A DNA stretch of 64,000 bases from Telluria sp042683405 (GCF_042683405.1 NZ_JBHUJS010000003.1:876343-940342); one strand, 5' to 3'; shown: positions 16,201 to 24,455, counted from the stretch's first letter. The notes: generated by a model from the letters alone, not told the origin. Numbers and translations are program-made.

Positions 16201-17924
16201 TGCGAATGCTCGCGCTCGATGCCGATGCCGGCATTGGCCAGCGATGGCAGCAGGCGCGACAGCGGCGGCACCTTGTTGACCGAGTAGATGCGGATCGATG
16301 CGCCATTGGCGCCGGTGTCGATGCGCACCGAAACATGGTCGTCCGAGCCGTTCGACAGGATCTTCTGCAGGTCGCGGAACGCCACTTCAGGATCGGTCGC
16401 CGCGACATAGTTGACCGGCAGGGTGGCGCCCAGCTTGCGCAGGTTGTTGCGCAGGTCGGAGTCGGTAACATGGCCGGTCAGCGCGTCGAACGTGTTGTGC
16501 CAGCCGCCCAGCACCGCCATCAGCGGATACTCGATGTCGGCCTGCAGGTCCAGCGGGTGGCGTGCACCGCGCGCGATCAGGTAGACGCGCGCCAGCGGGC
16601 CGTCGGCGACCAGGGTCTGGGTGCGCACGTCGTTGGCGCCGGTGCTGTCCTTCAGCGCCTGCGACAGCGAGTGCACGACGGCTGCGGAGTAGCGCTCGCG
16701 CGGCAGGTACACCAGTACGTTCATGTGGCGGCCGTACACGTCGCGGCGCGCGAACACCTTGGCGCGCGGCTGCTTGTACAGCGACACCACCGAGCTGCAC
16801 ACCTGCGCCAGCCATTCCGGATCGGCTTCCAGCGCTTCGGTGCGCGGCAGCGATTCGAGGATCTCGATGAATTTCTCGGCGCGGAAGCCCTCCTGGCGCA
16901 CGCCGGCGATCGACAGCACTTTGGTGACGCGGCCGCGCGCGAACGGCAGGCGCGCCAGCGGGGTCGAGTTGCCGGCGCGGGTGAACAGGCCGACGAAGCA
17001 GTGTTCGCCGACGATATTGCCCTTCTCGTCATTGGCGCGCACGCCGATGAAGTCGAGCGGGGTGTCGCGGTGCAGCGTGCCTTCGACGTCGGCCTTGACG
17101 ATCGACAGCGGGTGCTGGCGCGCGCCCAGCGCGTCGAGCTGGCCCGGGATGTTGGCCAGGCAGGTGCCGTACACCGGATGCGCGGTGTCCTGCAGCACGC
17201 CGATGCGGCTCGGGATGTCGCGTTCCAGCTCGTTCGAGCCCGGCTTGACGAAATAGTAGGCGTAGCCGAACGGCTCGAAGCCTTCGTTCTTGGCCCATTC
17301 GAGGAAAGCGGCAACTTCCTGGCCTTCCGGACCCTGCTGCGCCGAAGCGGCGGCCACGGAGGTCAGGCGGTCGGCCATCGCCAGCGCGTCACGGCGCACC
17401 ACGGCGGCGTCGCGCGCCACCATCTGGATGCGGCCGACCAGCGAGGACATTTCGTCGGCGTTCAGTTCTTCCGCCAGCAGGCAGACGATCATGGATTCCA
17501 GCGGGGTGCCGGCTTCGCACACCGACACCACCATCCCGTTCGCGTCGCGGCGCACCGGCAGCACGGCGTTCAGAACGGACGATGCGACCACTTTCTCGCG
17601 GCGCATCGCCATCACGATCGAATCGACCAGGTATGGCATGTCGTCGTTCAGGATCAGCAGGGCCGAAGCAGGCGCGCCGCTGGCGTCCTGGTAGCGCAGC
17701 TGGGCGATCTGGCAGCCTGGCACGATGCGCTTGGACGCCTGGCGGAAGCCTTCCCACAGCACTGGCGCGAGGCTGGCCGGCGAGGTGCCTGCCAGGTCTT
17801 CGTCGTCCAGCGAGCCGAGCCAGGCAGCGATCAGGCTTGGCACCTGGCCGTTGTCGCCGGCGGGCATGCTGGCATTGACCAGGTCCAGCGTCTGTTGACG
17901 CAAATCGTTAGGCTGTTGATTCAT
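13227..17924 (-). CDS. gdhB: NAD-specific glutamate dehydrogenase, large type
   Basis: 1565 residues, matching the 160-180 kDa class of NAD-glutamate dehydrogenases (about 1600 residues), which oxidise glutamate to 2-oxoglutarate and ammonia. ATG 17924 is chosen because GGAG lies 6 bases upstream; ATG 17936 overlaps that site. The central catalytic domain carries GGPVARGGLRWSDRMEDYR, the PAGAKGGFV lysine region, and GVGDMSGDVFGNG of the dinucleotide-binding part. The long N-terminal region is the allosteric segment of this class. The gene lies between astB (108 bases upstream) and astE (4-base overlap), so it is expressed with the arginine pathway whose product is its substrate. Confidence 0.95.
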   Translation of the reverse strand: MNQQPNDLRQQTLDLVNASMPAGDNGQVPSLIAAWLGSLDDEDLAGTSPASLAPVLWEGFRQASKRIVPGCQIAQLRYQDASGAPASALLILNDDMPYLVDSIVMAMRREKVVASSVLNAVLPVRRDANGMVVSVCEAGTPLESMIVCLLAEELNADEMSSLVGRIQMVARDAAVVRRDALAMADRLTSVAAASAQQGPEGQEVAAFLEWAKNEGFEPFGYAYYFVKPGSNELERDIPSRIGVLQDTAHPVYGTCLANIPGQLDALGARQHPLSIVKADVEGTLHRDTPLDFIGVRANDEKGNIVGEHCFVGLFTRAGNSTPLARLPFARGRVTKVLSIAGVRQEGFRAEKFIEILESLPRTEALEADPEWLAQVCSSVVSLYKQPRAKVFARRDVYGRHMNVLVYLPRERYSAAVVHSLSQALKDSTGANDVRTQTLVADGPLARVYLIARGARHPLDLQADIEYPLMAVLGGWHNTFDALTGHVTDSDLRNNLRKLGATLPVNYVAATDPEVAFRDLQKILSNGSDDHVSVRIDTGANGASIRIYSVNKVPPLSRLLPSLANAGIGIEREHSHYITIEGKRHYVTSLTADDASDAKLANPQVVRVAEELFESLFNDQAEDGRMNGLVIEGGLSVREVQLVRAYISYWRQAGSKFTVRYIADCLRRQPALVKELVEAFIKRFDPQGGDAARAEGNEMLASIKSRLATINHADTEEIFAALIELMSVTLRTNYFQNAQQGDKIIFKFDTSNLALVPEPRPYREIYVFSRRFEGVHLRGGPVARGGLRWSDRMEDYRTEVLGLVKAQMVKNAVIVPAGAKGGFVCKQMPADAVREQIAAEGEACYRLFISSLLEVTDNRVRGEIVPPADTVRYDQDDPYLVVAADKGTATFSDIANSIAVSRGFWLGDAFASGGSNGYDHKKMGITAKGAFEAVKRHFYELGHDMATEPFTAVGVGDMSGDVFGNGALLSNQMKLVAAFDHRHIFLDPTPDVAVSFAERQRMFALPRSSWEDYNKDLISKGGGVFPRSARTIELTPEVRAALDIEETSLAPQELMHRILLAPVDLFYNGGIGTYIKASTETHAQVKDRANDNIRVDGRELRARIVAEGGNLGATQAGRIEFALHGGRIFTDAIDNSAGVDCSDHEVNAKIWLDTEVNAGKLSEEDRNKLLFDMTGDIEDLVLRDNTLQTHLLTREWQAQSNPDVVDGYAALITALEKEGAVNRELEQLPTDTVLASRKEAGIGLTTPELAVVIANVKNRYKRTLSALPLVDEPWAETVLKPYFPAMMVESRSALEHPLANAILATVLANESVNRCGPLMLREMAISHNVDETEVVKAWGQAWSALHLAPVFEALDADALKIPRDVSIKVDARTRVMFKGVIEGVLSVGGDKQRAAEGMAELTRLFADPAMLAALAPAHADADTAAGISPAFAKAWKAVDAIDSVASFVFSAVSVTRPTGMSLAQFLQVGMALRSQAGIDTLERGLKLSATSKSQEQLRSYAQQALRRTQQRLLAQVLASSNGGNTSDAVKQVTSTMGLSGYAQATDLEQAMLDVWALSEAANTVAK

Positions 17925-18032
17925 CTGCTTCTCCATACTGTTTTGGGTGTCCGGCGGCCGGCTTCGGCTTGTGGCTTCCACTTTGCTGCCAGAATTGCAA
18001 CGGGGTTGGCCCGTTAAAAATAAACCTCGGAA

Positions 18033-19370
18033 TTATAAGTCGTACAGGCCCGGCAAATCGAGGACCTGGGTCAAGTCTTCCAGCGCTTGCTGGCATTCGC
18101 GTGCGAACTGTGCATCGGCGAGGTCCTGCGGTTCGACGCGGTCGCGGTAGTGCTTTTCGACCCACGCGACCAGCCTGGCGTACAGCGCCTCGGTCATGAT
18201 CACGCCCTGGTGCATCGCCTGCGCCTCCTCGGCGGTTAGTACCACACGCAGGCGCAGGCAGGCAGGCCCGCCGCCGTTGCGCATCGACTGGCGCAGGTCG
18301 AAGTGGATCAGTTCCTCGATCGGGCCGCCGCTGCCGACCATGCCGTCGAGGTAGTGCGCGACCGCCGCGTTCTCGTGGCACTCCTGCGGCACCACCAGCG
18401 CCATCTTGCCATTCGGCTTTTGCAGCAGCTGGCTGTTGAACAGGTAGCTGGCCACCGCGTCGGCGACCGTCACGTCTGCAGCCGGGACGCGCACCGGAAC
18501 CAGCTCGGCGTTATCGAGCGCCATCGCGTTGCGCAGGTCGGCGATCGTCGCCGCCTCGTTGGCGAAGGCCAGCTCGTGGTAGAACAGCACGTTGCCCGAG
18601 CCGACTGCGATCACGTCGTTGTGGAACACGCCCATGTCGATCACGTCCGGATTCTGCGACGCGAACACGGTGCGCTCCAGGTCCAGGCCGTGCAGGCGCG
18701 CGACCGCCTGCGACGCCTCGAAGGTCTGTCGCGCAGGGTATTTCTTCGGATGCGGCGCCGAAGGATCGAACTCGACGCGGCCGTACACGAAGAACTCCAC
18801 GCCGCGGCTGCCGTGCGTGGCGCACAGGCGGGTGTGGTTGGCCGCGCCCTCGTCGCCGAACGCGCCGGTGGAAGGCAGCGCCGGGTGCACCGCGAAGTAC
18901 TTGTCGTCCTTGAAGATGGCTCGCAGCGTGCGCTCGGTCTGCACGTGCTCCTCGGAGCGGTGCAGCTTGTTGTTCAGGTTCGCGGGCGTGAAGTGGACGC
19001 GCTTGTCATGCGTGTCCGCCGACGGGCTGACGGTGGCCGCGTTCGCGGTCCACATCGACGAAGCGGAGTAGGCGCAGGCGAGGATCACCGGCGCTTCCTT
19101 GTACGCCTTTTCCAGCACCTGCGCGTCGGTGCCGGTGAAGCCGAGGCGGCGCAGCAGGCGCATGTTCGGCCGGTCCTGCGGCGGCAGCAGCGCCTGCGCG
19201 AAGCCGCGGCGCGACAGCTCGCGCATCTTGGCCAGGCCCTGCAGGGCGGCCTGCTTCGGGTTCGATGCGCTCTTCACGTTCGAGAACGACGCCACGTTGC
19301 CGAACGAGAGTCCGGCATAGTTGTGCGACGGGCCGACCAGGCCGTCGAAATTGAATTCGCGTGCGGTCAT
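18033..19370 (-). CDS. astB: N-succinylarginine dihydrolase
   Basis: 445 residues, the normal AstB length. The enzyme converts N-succinylarginine to N-succinylornithine, two ammonia and CO2, step two of the pathway. The N-terminus (NFDGLVGPSHNYAGLSFGN) is diagnostic, and the nucleophile Cys371 is in RNGGGPACLRLRVVL. The other catalytic His/Glu regions (VGSGNVLFYHELAF and HENAAVAHYLDGM) are intact. A strong GAGGAGGAT site precedes the ATG. The gap to astD is 12 bases, so the genes are co-transcribed. Confidence 0.95.
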   Translation of the reverse strand: MTAREFNFDGLVGPSHNYAGLSFGNVASFSNVKSASNPKQAALQGLAKMRELSRRGFAQALLPPQDRPNMRLLRRLGFTGTDAQVLEKAYKEAPVILACAYSASSMWTANAATVSPSADTHDKRVHFTPANLNNKLHRSEEHVQTERTLRAIFKDDKYFAVHPALPSTGAFGDEGAANHTRLCATHGSRGVEFFVYGRVEFDPSAPHPKKYPARQTFEASQAVARLHGLDLERTVFASQNPDVIDMGVFHNDVIAVGSGNVLFYHELAFANEAATIADLRNAMALDNAELVPVRVPAADVTVADAVASYLFNSQLLQKPNGKMALVVPQECHENAAVAHYLDGMVGSGGPIEELIHFDLRQSMRNGGGPACLRLRVVLTAEEAQAMHQGVIMTEALYARLVAWVEKHYRDRVEPQDLADAQFARECQQALEDLTQVLDLPGLYDL

Positions 19371-19382
19371 GCGATCCTCCTC

Positions 19383-20852
19383 TTACAGGGAAAGGCCGGG
19401 CGAGAGCTTGGCCGGCAGCTCCAGTTCGGACGTTTCGATCGATGCGACCGGATAGGCGCAGTAGTCCGCTGCATAGTAGGCGCTCGGGCGCAGGTTGCCG
19501 GACTTGCCGACGCCGCCGAACGGTGCGGAGCTGGCGGCGCCCGTGGTCGGGCGGTTCCAGTTGACGATGCCGGCGCGCGCCTTGATGCTGAATTTCTTCC
19601 ACAGCGCTTCGTCGTTCGACAGCAGCGCGGCGGCCAGGCCGAATTCGGTATTGTTGGCCGCCTTGATCGCACTGTCGAAGTCCTTCACGCGCACCACCTG
19701 CAGCAATGGACCGAACCATTCCTCGTCCGCGATGCCCTGCGCGTCGGTGGTGTCGACGATGCCGGCGGTGACGAAGCCCGCATTCGGATCGGGCTGCGTC
19801 ATCTGCAGCAGCACCTTGCCGCCCTTTTCGGCCATCTCGGCCTGTGCCTGCACCAGGCGCTTCGCGACTGCGGCCGACACCACAGGCCCCATGAACGGTT
19901 GCGGCTCGGCCTTGGACGGGCCGACCGACAGCTTCGAGGCCACGTCGACCAGGCGCTTGACGAAGGCGTCGCCCTCGGCGCCATCCTTGACGATCAGGCG
20001 GCGCGCGCAGGTGCAGCGCTGGCCGGCCGAAATGAAGGCCGACATCACGGCATGGTGCACGGCGGCGTCCATGTCCTTGACGTCCCACACCACCAGCGGG
20101 TTGTTGCCGCCCATTTCCAGCGCCAGCATCTTGCCGGGCTGGCCGCCGAACTGCTTGTGCAGCGCGGTGCCGGTCTGGCTGGAACCGGTGAACAGTACGC
20201 CATCGATGTCCTGGTTCTGTCCCAGCGCGATACCGGTGTCGCGGCCGCCGTTGACCAGGTTCAGCACGCCCTTCGGCAGGCCTGCCTGCTCCCACAGTTG
20301 CACGGTCTTGACGGCGGTGCGCGGCGCGAATTCGCTCGGCTTGAACACGATCGTGTTGCCCGCGATGAGGGCGGGAACGATATGCCCGTTCGGCAGGTGG
20401 CCGGGGAAGTTGTACGGGCCGTAGACGGCGAACACGCCGAGCGGGCGGTGGCGCAGCACGGCGTTGCCGTCGGCGACCTTGGCCGAGGTCTCGCCGGTGC
20501 GCTGCTCGTACGACTGCACCGAGATGTCGACCTTGTTGGCCATGGTGGTCACTTCGGTGCGCGCTTCCCACAGCGGCTTGCCGACTTCCTCGGCGATGGT
20601 CGCGGCCAGGTCCTCGGCGTTTTCCTTCAGCAGGTCGCGAAACTTGCGGGTGATCGCGATGCGCTCCTGCACGTCCAGTTCGGCCCATGCGTCGAAGGCC
20701 CCGCGCGCGGCCTGCACGGCGCGCGCCACGTCGTCCGCGGTCGATTCGTTGCTGGTCCAGGTCTGGCGGCCGGTGGAGGGATCGATGGTTTCCAGCTCGC
20801 GGCCGGAACCGGCCAGCCACTCGCCGTTGATGAAGTTCGACAGGTTTGCCAT
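19383..20852 (-). CDS. astD: N-succinylglutamate 5-semialdehyde dehydrogenase
   Basis: 489 residues, an aldehyde dehydrogenase with nucleophile Cys280 in SAGQRCTCARR and the general-base Glu in LALEMGGNNPLVV. The NAD-binding GSSQTGTAL segment is complete. It oxidises N-succinylglutamate semialdehyde to N-succinylglutamate. The ATG follows the aruG stop directly (TAA-ATG), indicating translational coupling. Similarity to the AstD/AruD branch is clear from the YGPYNFPGHLPNGHIVPALI segment. Confidence 0.95.
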   Translation of the reverse strand: MANLSNFINGEWLAGSGRELETIDPSTGRQTWTSNESTADDVARAVQAARGAFDAWAELDVQERIAITRKFRDLLKENAEDLAATIAEEVGKPLWEARTEVTTMANKVDISVQSYEQRTGETSAKVADGNAVLRHRPLGVFAVYGPYNFPGHLPNGHIVPALIAGNTIVFKPSEFAPRTAVKTVQLWEQAGLPKGVLNLVNGGRDTGIALGQNQDIDGVLFTGSSQTGTALHKQFGGQPGKMLALEMGGNNPLVVWDVKDMDAAVHHAVMSAFISAGQRCTCARRLIVKDGAEGDAFVKRLVDVASKLSVGPSKAEPQPFMGPVVSAAVAKRLVQAQAEMAEKGGKVLLQMTQPDPNAGFVTAGIVDTTDAQGIADEEWFGPLLQVVRVKDFDSAIKAANNTEFGLAAALLSNDEALWKKFSIKARAGIVNWNRPTTGAASSAPFGGVGKSGNLRPSAYYAADYCAYPVASIETSELELPAKLSPGLSL

Positions 20853-21878
20853 TTATTTCTTCCTTACGTTGAGTGTCAGCGTGCGTACCTGCTCGCCCGG
20901 CTGGCAGTGCAGCTGTTCGCGTTCCTGGTCCGTCAGGGCGAGCCTGCCGCCGACCGGATTGGTGCGCGCCAGGATCATGCGGAAATCGCGCATGCCCGTG
21001 TTGGAGACGATCAGCGGCTCGGTGTCCTCGGACTGCGCCTGCGGGTCGACCGTCACCAGCTCGCTCTCGCGCATCGCACGCAGTTCGGTGATGCGGGCCT
21101 GCAGGACCGGGCCGGCATCGAAAATGTCGACGTAGCCTTCGAAGTGCATGCCTTCCGCCTCCAGCAGCCGGCGCGCAGGCACGGTATTGGTGTGCACGCG
21201 GCCGATGGTCTCGCGCGCGTCCTGCGGCAGGTAGTCCACGTACATCGGCTGGCGCGGCATCAGCTCGGCGATGAAGGACTTCTTGCCCAGCCCCGTCAGC
21301 TCGTCGACGTGGTTGAAGTCGGCCTTGAAGAAGTGGCGGCCCAGGCCCTCGTAGAACGGCACGCGGCCGTCCTCGGACTGGTAGCCGCGCATCTCGGCGA
21401 TCAGGCGCTCGGTGAACAGGTGCGGGAACTGCGCGATGAACAGGAAGCGGCTCTTGGACAGCCACTTTCCGTTGTTCCCGCTGCGGTATTCGGGACGCAG
21501 GAACAGCGAGCACAGTTCGGTCGATCCGGTCAGGTCGTTCGACAGGTACAGCGTTTCCATGCGCGTGAACACGTTCAGTTCGCGGCTCGAATGCACCAGC
21601 GTGCCGATGCGGTAGTTGTAGAACGGCTCGTCCAGGCCGACCGCGCCCTTGATCGCGCACACGCCGGCGATGACGTTGTTCGCCAGGTCCTCCATCACGA
21701 ACATGTAGTCGCGCTTTTCGGGCGGGATCTCTTCGGCGAACGAGGCGACCGCGGTGTCGACGCGCGCGCCGAGCAGCACGCGGTCCGGCTTCAGCGTCGT
21801 CATGCCGCTGCCGGCGCCGCGCGCCATTTCCATCAGGGCGTCGAGGTCGGCGGCTTTGATTGCACGGATGACCAGCAT
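20853..21878 (-). CDS. aruG: Arginine N-succinyltransferase, beta-type subunit
   Basis: 341 residues from ATG 21878, selected because AAGGAG lies 6 bases upstream; a longer in-frame start at 21932 would run into the preceding gene. It transfers succinyl from succinyl-CoA to arginine, the committed step. The acetyltransferase-like fold is marked by ELCSLFLRPEYRSGNNG and the FYEGLGRHFFKADF segment. Together with the adjacent paralogue (21889-22917) it would form the two-subunit AruFG enzyme known in Pseudomonas; many enterobacteria have one AstA instead. Gap to the next upstream gene is 10 bases. Confidence 0.93.
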   Translation of the reverse strand: MLVIRAIKAADLDALMEMARGAGSGMTTLKPDRVLLGARVDTAVASFAEEIPPEKRDYMFVMEDLANNVIAGVCAIKGAVGLDEPFYNYRIGTLVHSSRELNVFTRMETLYLSNDLTGSTELCSLFLRPEYRSGNNGKWLSKSRFLFIAQFPHLFTERLIAEMRGYQSEDGRVPFYEGLGRHFFKADFNHVDELTGLGKKSFIAELMPRQPMYVDYLPQDARETIGRVHTNTVPARRLLEAEGMHFEGYVDIFDAGPVLQARITELRAMRESELVTVDPQAQSEDTEPLIVSNTGMRDFRMILARTNPVGGRLALTDQEREQLHCQPGEQVRTLTLNVRKK

Positions 21879-21888
21879 GGGTAGCTCC

Positions 21889-22917
21889 TTAGATGCGAAC
21901 GCAGACGACCGAGTCGCCCGCGGAAACGCCAAGCAGGCGGCGCGCCTGGGTGGACAGGGTCACGGTATCGGATTGGTCCAGCGGCGGGCATTCGACGATG
22001 ACGGCACGGAAGCGCGCGCCGGCGCCGGTGGCGACCGCGTAGGTGGTCGAGGCTTCGCTGAAGGCCTGCGGCTCGTCCGACACGCGGCGCTGCAGCGAGC
22101 TGGTGAAGGTGCGCAGGCTGTGCTTGTGCGCCTGCAGGATCGGGCCGCCATCGAAGATGTCGATGTATTCGTCGGCCTCGAAGCCCTCCTCGGCCAGCAG
22201 GCGGAATGCGAGTTCGCCGTCCGGATGGATCTGGCCCATCGCAGCCTGCGCATCGCCCGGCAGCAGCGGCACGTAGACCGGGTAGTGCGGCATCAGTTCG
22301 ACGATCAGGGTGCGGTTGCGGGCGCCGCCGATCACGCGCTCTGCGTCCAGGAAGTCCATCTTGAAGAACTTGCGGCCCAGCGCGTCCCAGAACGGCGAGT
22401 TGCCGTTGGCGTCGGTGATGCCGGCCAGCGGCACGAAGAAGCGGTCGGCGAAGCGGTGCGGCGCCAGCACGGCGAACATCAGGCGCGCGCGCGACAGCAG
22501 CGCCGCCTCGGGACCGGCATGCGCGCGGTCGCGCACGTAGAAGGCGGACAGCTGCGAGTAGGCGGTCAGTTCCGAGCACAGCGTCAGCGCGTGCACGCTG
22601 TGGCTGACGTTCAGGTCGCGCGAGACCTGCTGGATCACGTCATTGCGGAACGAGAAATAGGTGCCGTTGGAGCCGGCCGATGCGTGGATCGCGGCGGTGC
22701 CGGCGATGGCGCCGGTCTCGGCTTCCTCCAGCACCAGCATGTACGACTCCTCGCTGGGGATGTCGACGTGGGCGGCGAAGGAGGCGATCGAGAGTTCCAC
22801 CGAAGCGGCGATCTGCTCGCGGGTCCTCGGCAGCGTGTGCACGCCCGGCATCGACTCGTGGGCGAGCGATTCGAGCGCATCGATATCCGTGTGTGCTACG
22901 GGACGGACAACAAACAT
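21889..22917 (-). CDS. aruF: Arginine/ornithine N-succinyltransferase, alpha-type subunit
   Basis: 342 residues, paralogous to the downstream gene along its whole length: both open with (M)(F/L)V(V/I)R and share the ALGRKFFKMDF / GLGRHFFKADF and PHYPVYVPLLP / PRQPMYVDYLP segments. In Pseudomonas aeruginosa the two paralogues form a heteromer acting on arginine and ornithine. Which of the two is AruF is assigned by gene order (first in transcription), as in Pseudomonas. It follows astC after a 72-base gap containing a GC-rich hairpin. Confidence 0.9.
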   Translation of the reverse strand: MFVVRPVAHTDIDALESLAHESMPGVHTLPRTREQIAASVELSIASFAAHVDIPSEESYMLVLEEAETGAIAGTAAIHASAGSNGTYFSFRNDVIQQVSRDLNVSHSVHALTLCSELTAYSQLSAFYVRDRAHAGPEAALLSRARLMFAVLAPHRFADRFFVPLAGITDANGNSPFWDALGRKFFKMDFLDAERVIGGARNRTLIVELMPHYPVYVPLLPGDAQAAMGQIHPDGELAFRLLAEEGFEADEYIDIFDGGPILQAHKHSLRTFTSSLQRRVSDEPQAFSEASTTYAVATGAGARFRAVIVECPPLDQSDTVTLSTQARRLLGVSAGDSVVCVRI

Positions 22918-22951
22918 GTGGTCTCCGCTGGATGAGCGTTGATATGCGCAA

Positions 22952-22978
22952 CGGCCCGCCGGGCGCGCCGGCGGGCCG
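22952..22978 (-). terminator. Intra-operon GC-rich hairpin between astC and aruF
   Basis: An 11-bp perfect all-GC stem (22952-22962 with 22968-22978) and a 5-base loop, 11 bases after the astC stop and with no T tract. Without the T run it is more likely an mRNA-stabilising or attenuating structure than a full terminator, setting astC output apart from the rest of the operon (inference). Confidence 0.45.
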
Positions 22979-22989
22979 CTGACAGGTCG

Positions 22990-24231
22990 TCAGGCTGCGT
23001 TGACGATGGTCTCGACGGCCTGGCGCAGCAGGCGGTCTGCCTCGGCGATCTGCTCGTCCGAGACGATCAGCGCAGGCGCCATGCGGATCACGTCGGTGCC
23101 GGCGATCAGCAGCATCAGGCCGAGCGCTTCGGCGGCCTTGGTGAAGTCCTTGGCGCGGCCCTTGTAGGCGTCGGCCAGCGGCAGGCCGATCAGCAGGCCG
23201 GCGCCGCGCGCCTTGCCGAACACGGTTGGGTAGTCGGCGCCCAGCTTGTCCAGGTTGGCCATGATCCTGGCGGATGCTTCCTTGACGCGCGCCAGGAATT
23301 CCGGCTGGTTGATCGTTTCGATCACGTTCAGCGCCACGGTCGCGGCCAGCGGGTTGCCGCCGTAGGTGGTGCCGTGCGAGCCGACGCCGAAGTGCTGCGC
23401 GATCTCGTTGGTGGTCAGCATGGCGCCGATCGGGTAGCCGTTACCAAGCGCCTTGGCCGAGGTCAGGATGTCCGGGGTCACGCCGTGCTGCATGTAGGCG
23501 TACAGCGCGCCGGTGCGGCCCACGCCGGACTGCACTTCGTCGAACACCAGCAGCGCGCCGGTCTGGTCGCACAGCTCGCGCAGCGCCTTCAGGAACGCGG
23601 TGTCGCCCGGGATCACGCCGCCCTCGCCCTGGATCGGCTCGACGATCACGGCTGCCACGTCGTCGGTGATCGCGGCGCGCGCGGACTCGATGTCGTTGTA
23701 GCGGATATGGTCGATCGCCGGCGGCAGCGGCTCGAAGCCTTCGGTGTACTTCGGCTGGCCGCCGACCGACACGGTAAACAGGGTGCGGCCGTGGAACGAG
23801 GACAGGCAGGAGATGATGCGCGACTTGTGCGGACCGAACTTCTCGTGCGCGTACTTGCGCGCCAGCTTGAGCGCGCCTTCGTTGGCTTCGGCGCCGGAGT
23901 TGCAGAAGAAGGCGCGGTCGGCGAAGGTGGCTTCGGTCAGCGCCAGCGCCAGGCGCAGCACCGGCTCGTTGGTGTAGCCGTTACCCAGGTGCCAGACCTT
24001 GTTGAGCTGCTCGGTGAGGGCCGAGACCAGCTTCGGGTTGCAGTGGCCCAGGCTCGACACCGCGATGCCGGAGGTGAAATCGAGGTAGTGCTTGCCGGAC
24101 TGGTCCCACAGGTCGAGGCCCGAAGCGCGCACCGGCACCATGGCGGCGGGCGCATAGGTAGGCACCAGGACGTCGTCGAAAGTCTGTCGCGTGACAGGGC
24201 GGGTGGTGGCAGTCTCGGTCATTGCGTTCAT
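22990..24231 (-). CDS. astC: Succinylornithine/acetylornithine aminotransferase
   Basis: 413 residues, a class-III PLP aminotransferase. PLP Lys260 is in TSAKALGNGYPIG; the cofactor-phosphate and ring contacts are in FCNSGAEANEGALKLARK and LLVFDEVQSGVGRTG; substrate-region FHGRTLFTVSVGG is typical of the AstC/ArgD/AruC branch. It transfers the amino group of N-succinylornithine to 2-oxoglutarate in the pathway, and homologues also serve arginine synthesis. It is the first gene of the ast operon, directly behind the predicted ArgR box and -10 box. The gene could equally be called aruC. Confidence 0.93.
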   Translation of the reverse strand: MNAMTETATTRPVTRQTFDDVLVPTYAPAAMVPVRASGLDLWDQSGKHYLDFTSGIAVSSLGHCNPKLVSALTEQLNKVWHLGNGYTNEPVLRLALALTEATFADRAFFCNSGAEANEGALKLARKYAHEKFGPHKSRIISCLSSFHGRTLFTVSVGGQPKYTEGFEPLPPAIDHIRYNDIESARAAITDDVAAVIVEPIQGEGGVIPGDTAFLKALRELCDQTGALLVFDEVQSGVGRTGALYAYMQHGVTPDILTSAKALGNGYPIGAMLTTNEIAQHFGVGSHGTTYGGNPLAATVALNVIETINQPEFLARVKEASARIMANLDKLGADYPTVFGKARGAGLLIGLPLADAYKGRAKDFTKAAEALGLMLLIAGTDVIRMAPALIVSDEQIAEADRLLRQAVETIVNAA

Positions 24232-24293
24232 GTGCGGTCCTCATCCGTGGGGTCGAAGTTGCCATTGCTGTGTTCGCAACGGCGGATCAAGCC

Positions 24294-24299
24294 ATTATA
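24294..24299 (-). promoter_or_regulatory. -10 box of the ast operon promoter
   Basis: A perfect TATAAT on the minus strand, 63-68 bases before the astC ATG. There is no good -35 at the right distance (AAGAAT or AAAGAA), as expected for a promoter that needs an activator. Confidence 0.6.
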
Positions 24300-24315
24300 G
24301 GAAACGCAAGTGCAA

Positions 24316-24336
24316 GATTCTTTTGAAACTGCGACA
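24316..24336 (-). promoter_or_regulatory. ArgR half-site upstream of astC
   Basis: On the minus strand the sequence is TGTCGC, 8 bases, AA, 5 bases, an exact match to the half-site consensus I recall for Pseudomonas ArgR (TGTCGC-N8-AA-N5). It covers the position of the missing -35 box, the usual place for activation by an AraC-type protein. A second good half-site is not visible, so the match is suggestive and not proof. Confidence 0.55.
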
Positions 24337-24360
24337 GTATTTTTCGCTTTTCCCGCCCCC

Positions 24361-24455
24361 AAAATGGGGACAGACCCAAAATGGGGACAGACCCCATTTC
24401 CGAAGTCTGGAAATGGGGTCTGTCCCCATTTTGGGCGGGGTCTGTCCCCATTTTG
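24361..24455. repeat. AAATGGGGACAGACCCC array, second copy
   Basis: Four units: direct copies at 24361-24377 and 24378-24394, then an inverted copy making a 24-bp arm pair (24378-24401 with 24409-24432), then a fourth unit up to about 24455. It fills the space between the argR-like stop and the ast promoter. Organisation and sequence match the array at 6020-6093. Confidence 0.8.

Noticed and set aside
13401..18017. A 1538-codon open frame on the plus strand
   Set aside because: It lies entirely antisense to the glutamate dehydrogenase gene. Its translation is rich in His, Arg, Gln and Val with no domain, the usual shadow of a GC-rich gene.
18303..21884. A 1193-codon plus-strand open frame
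   Set aside because: Antisense to astB, astD and aruG; composition is that of a shadow frame.
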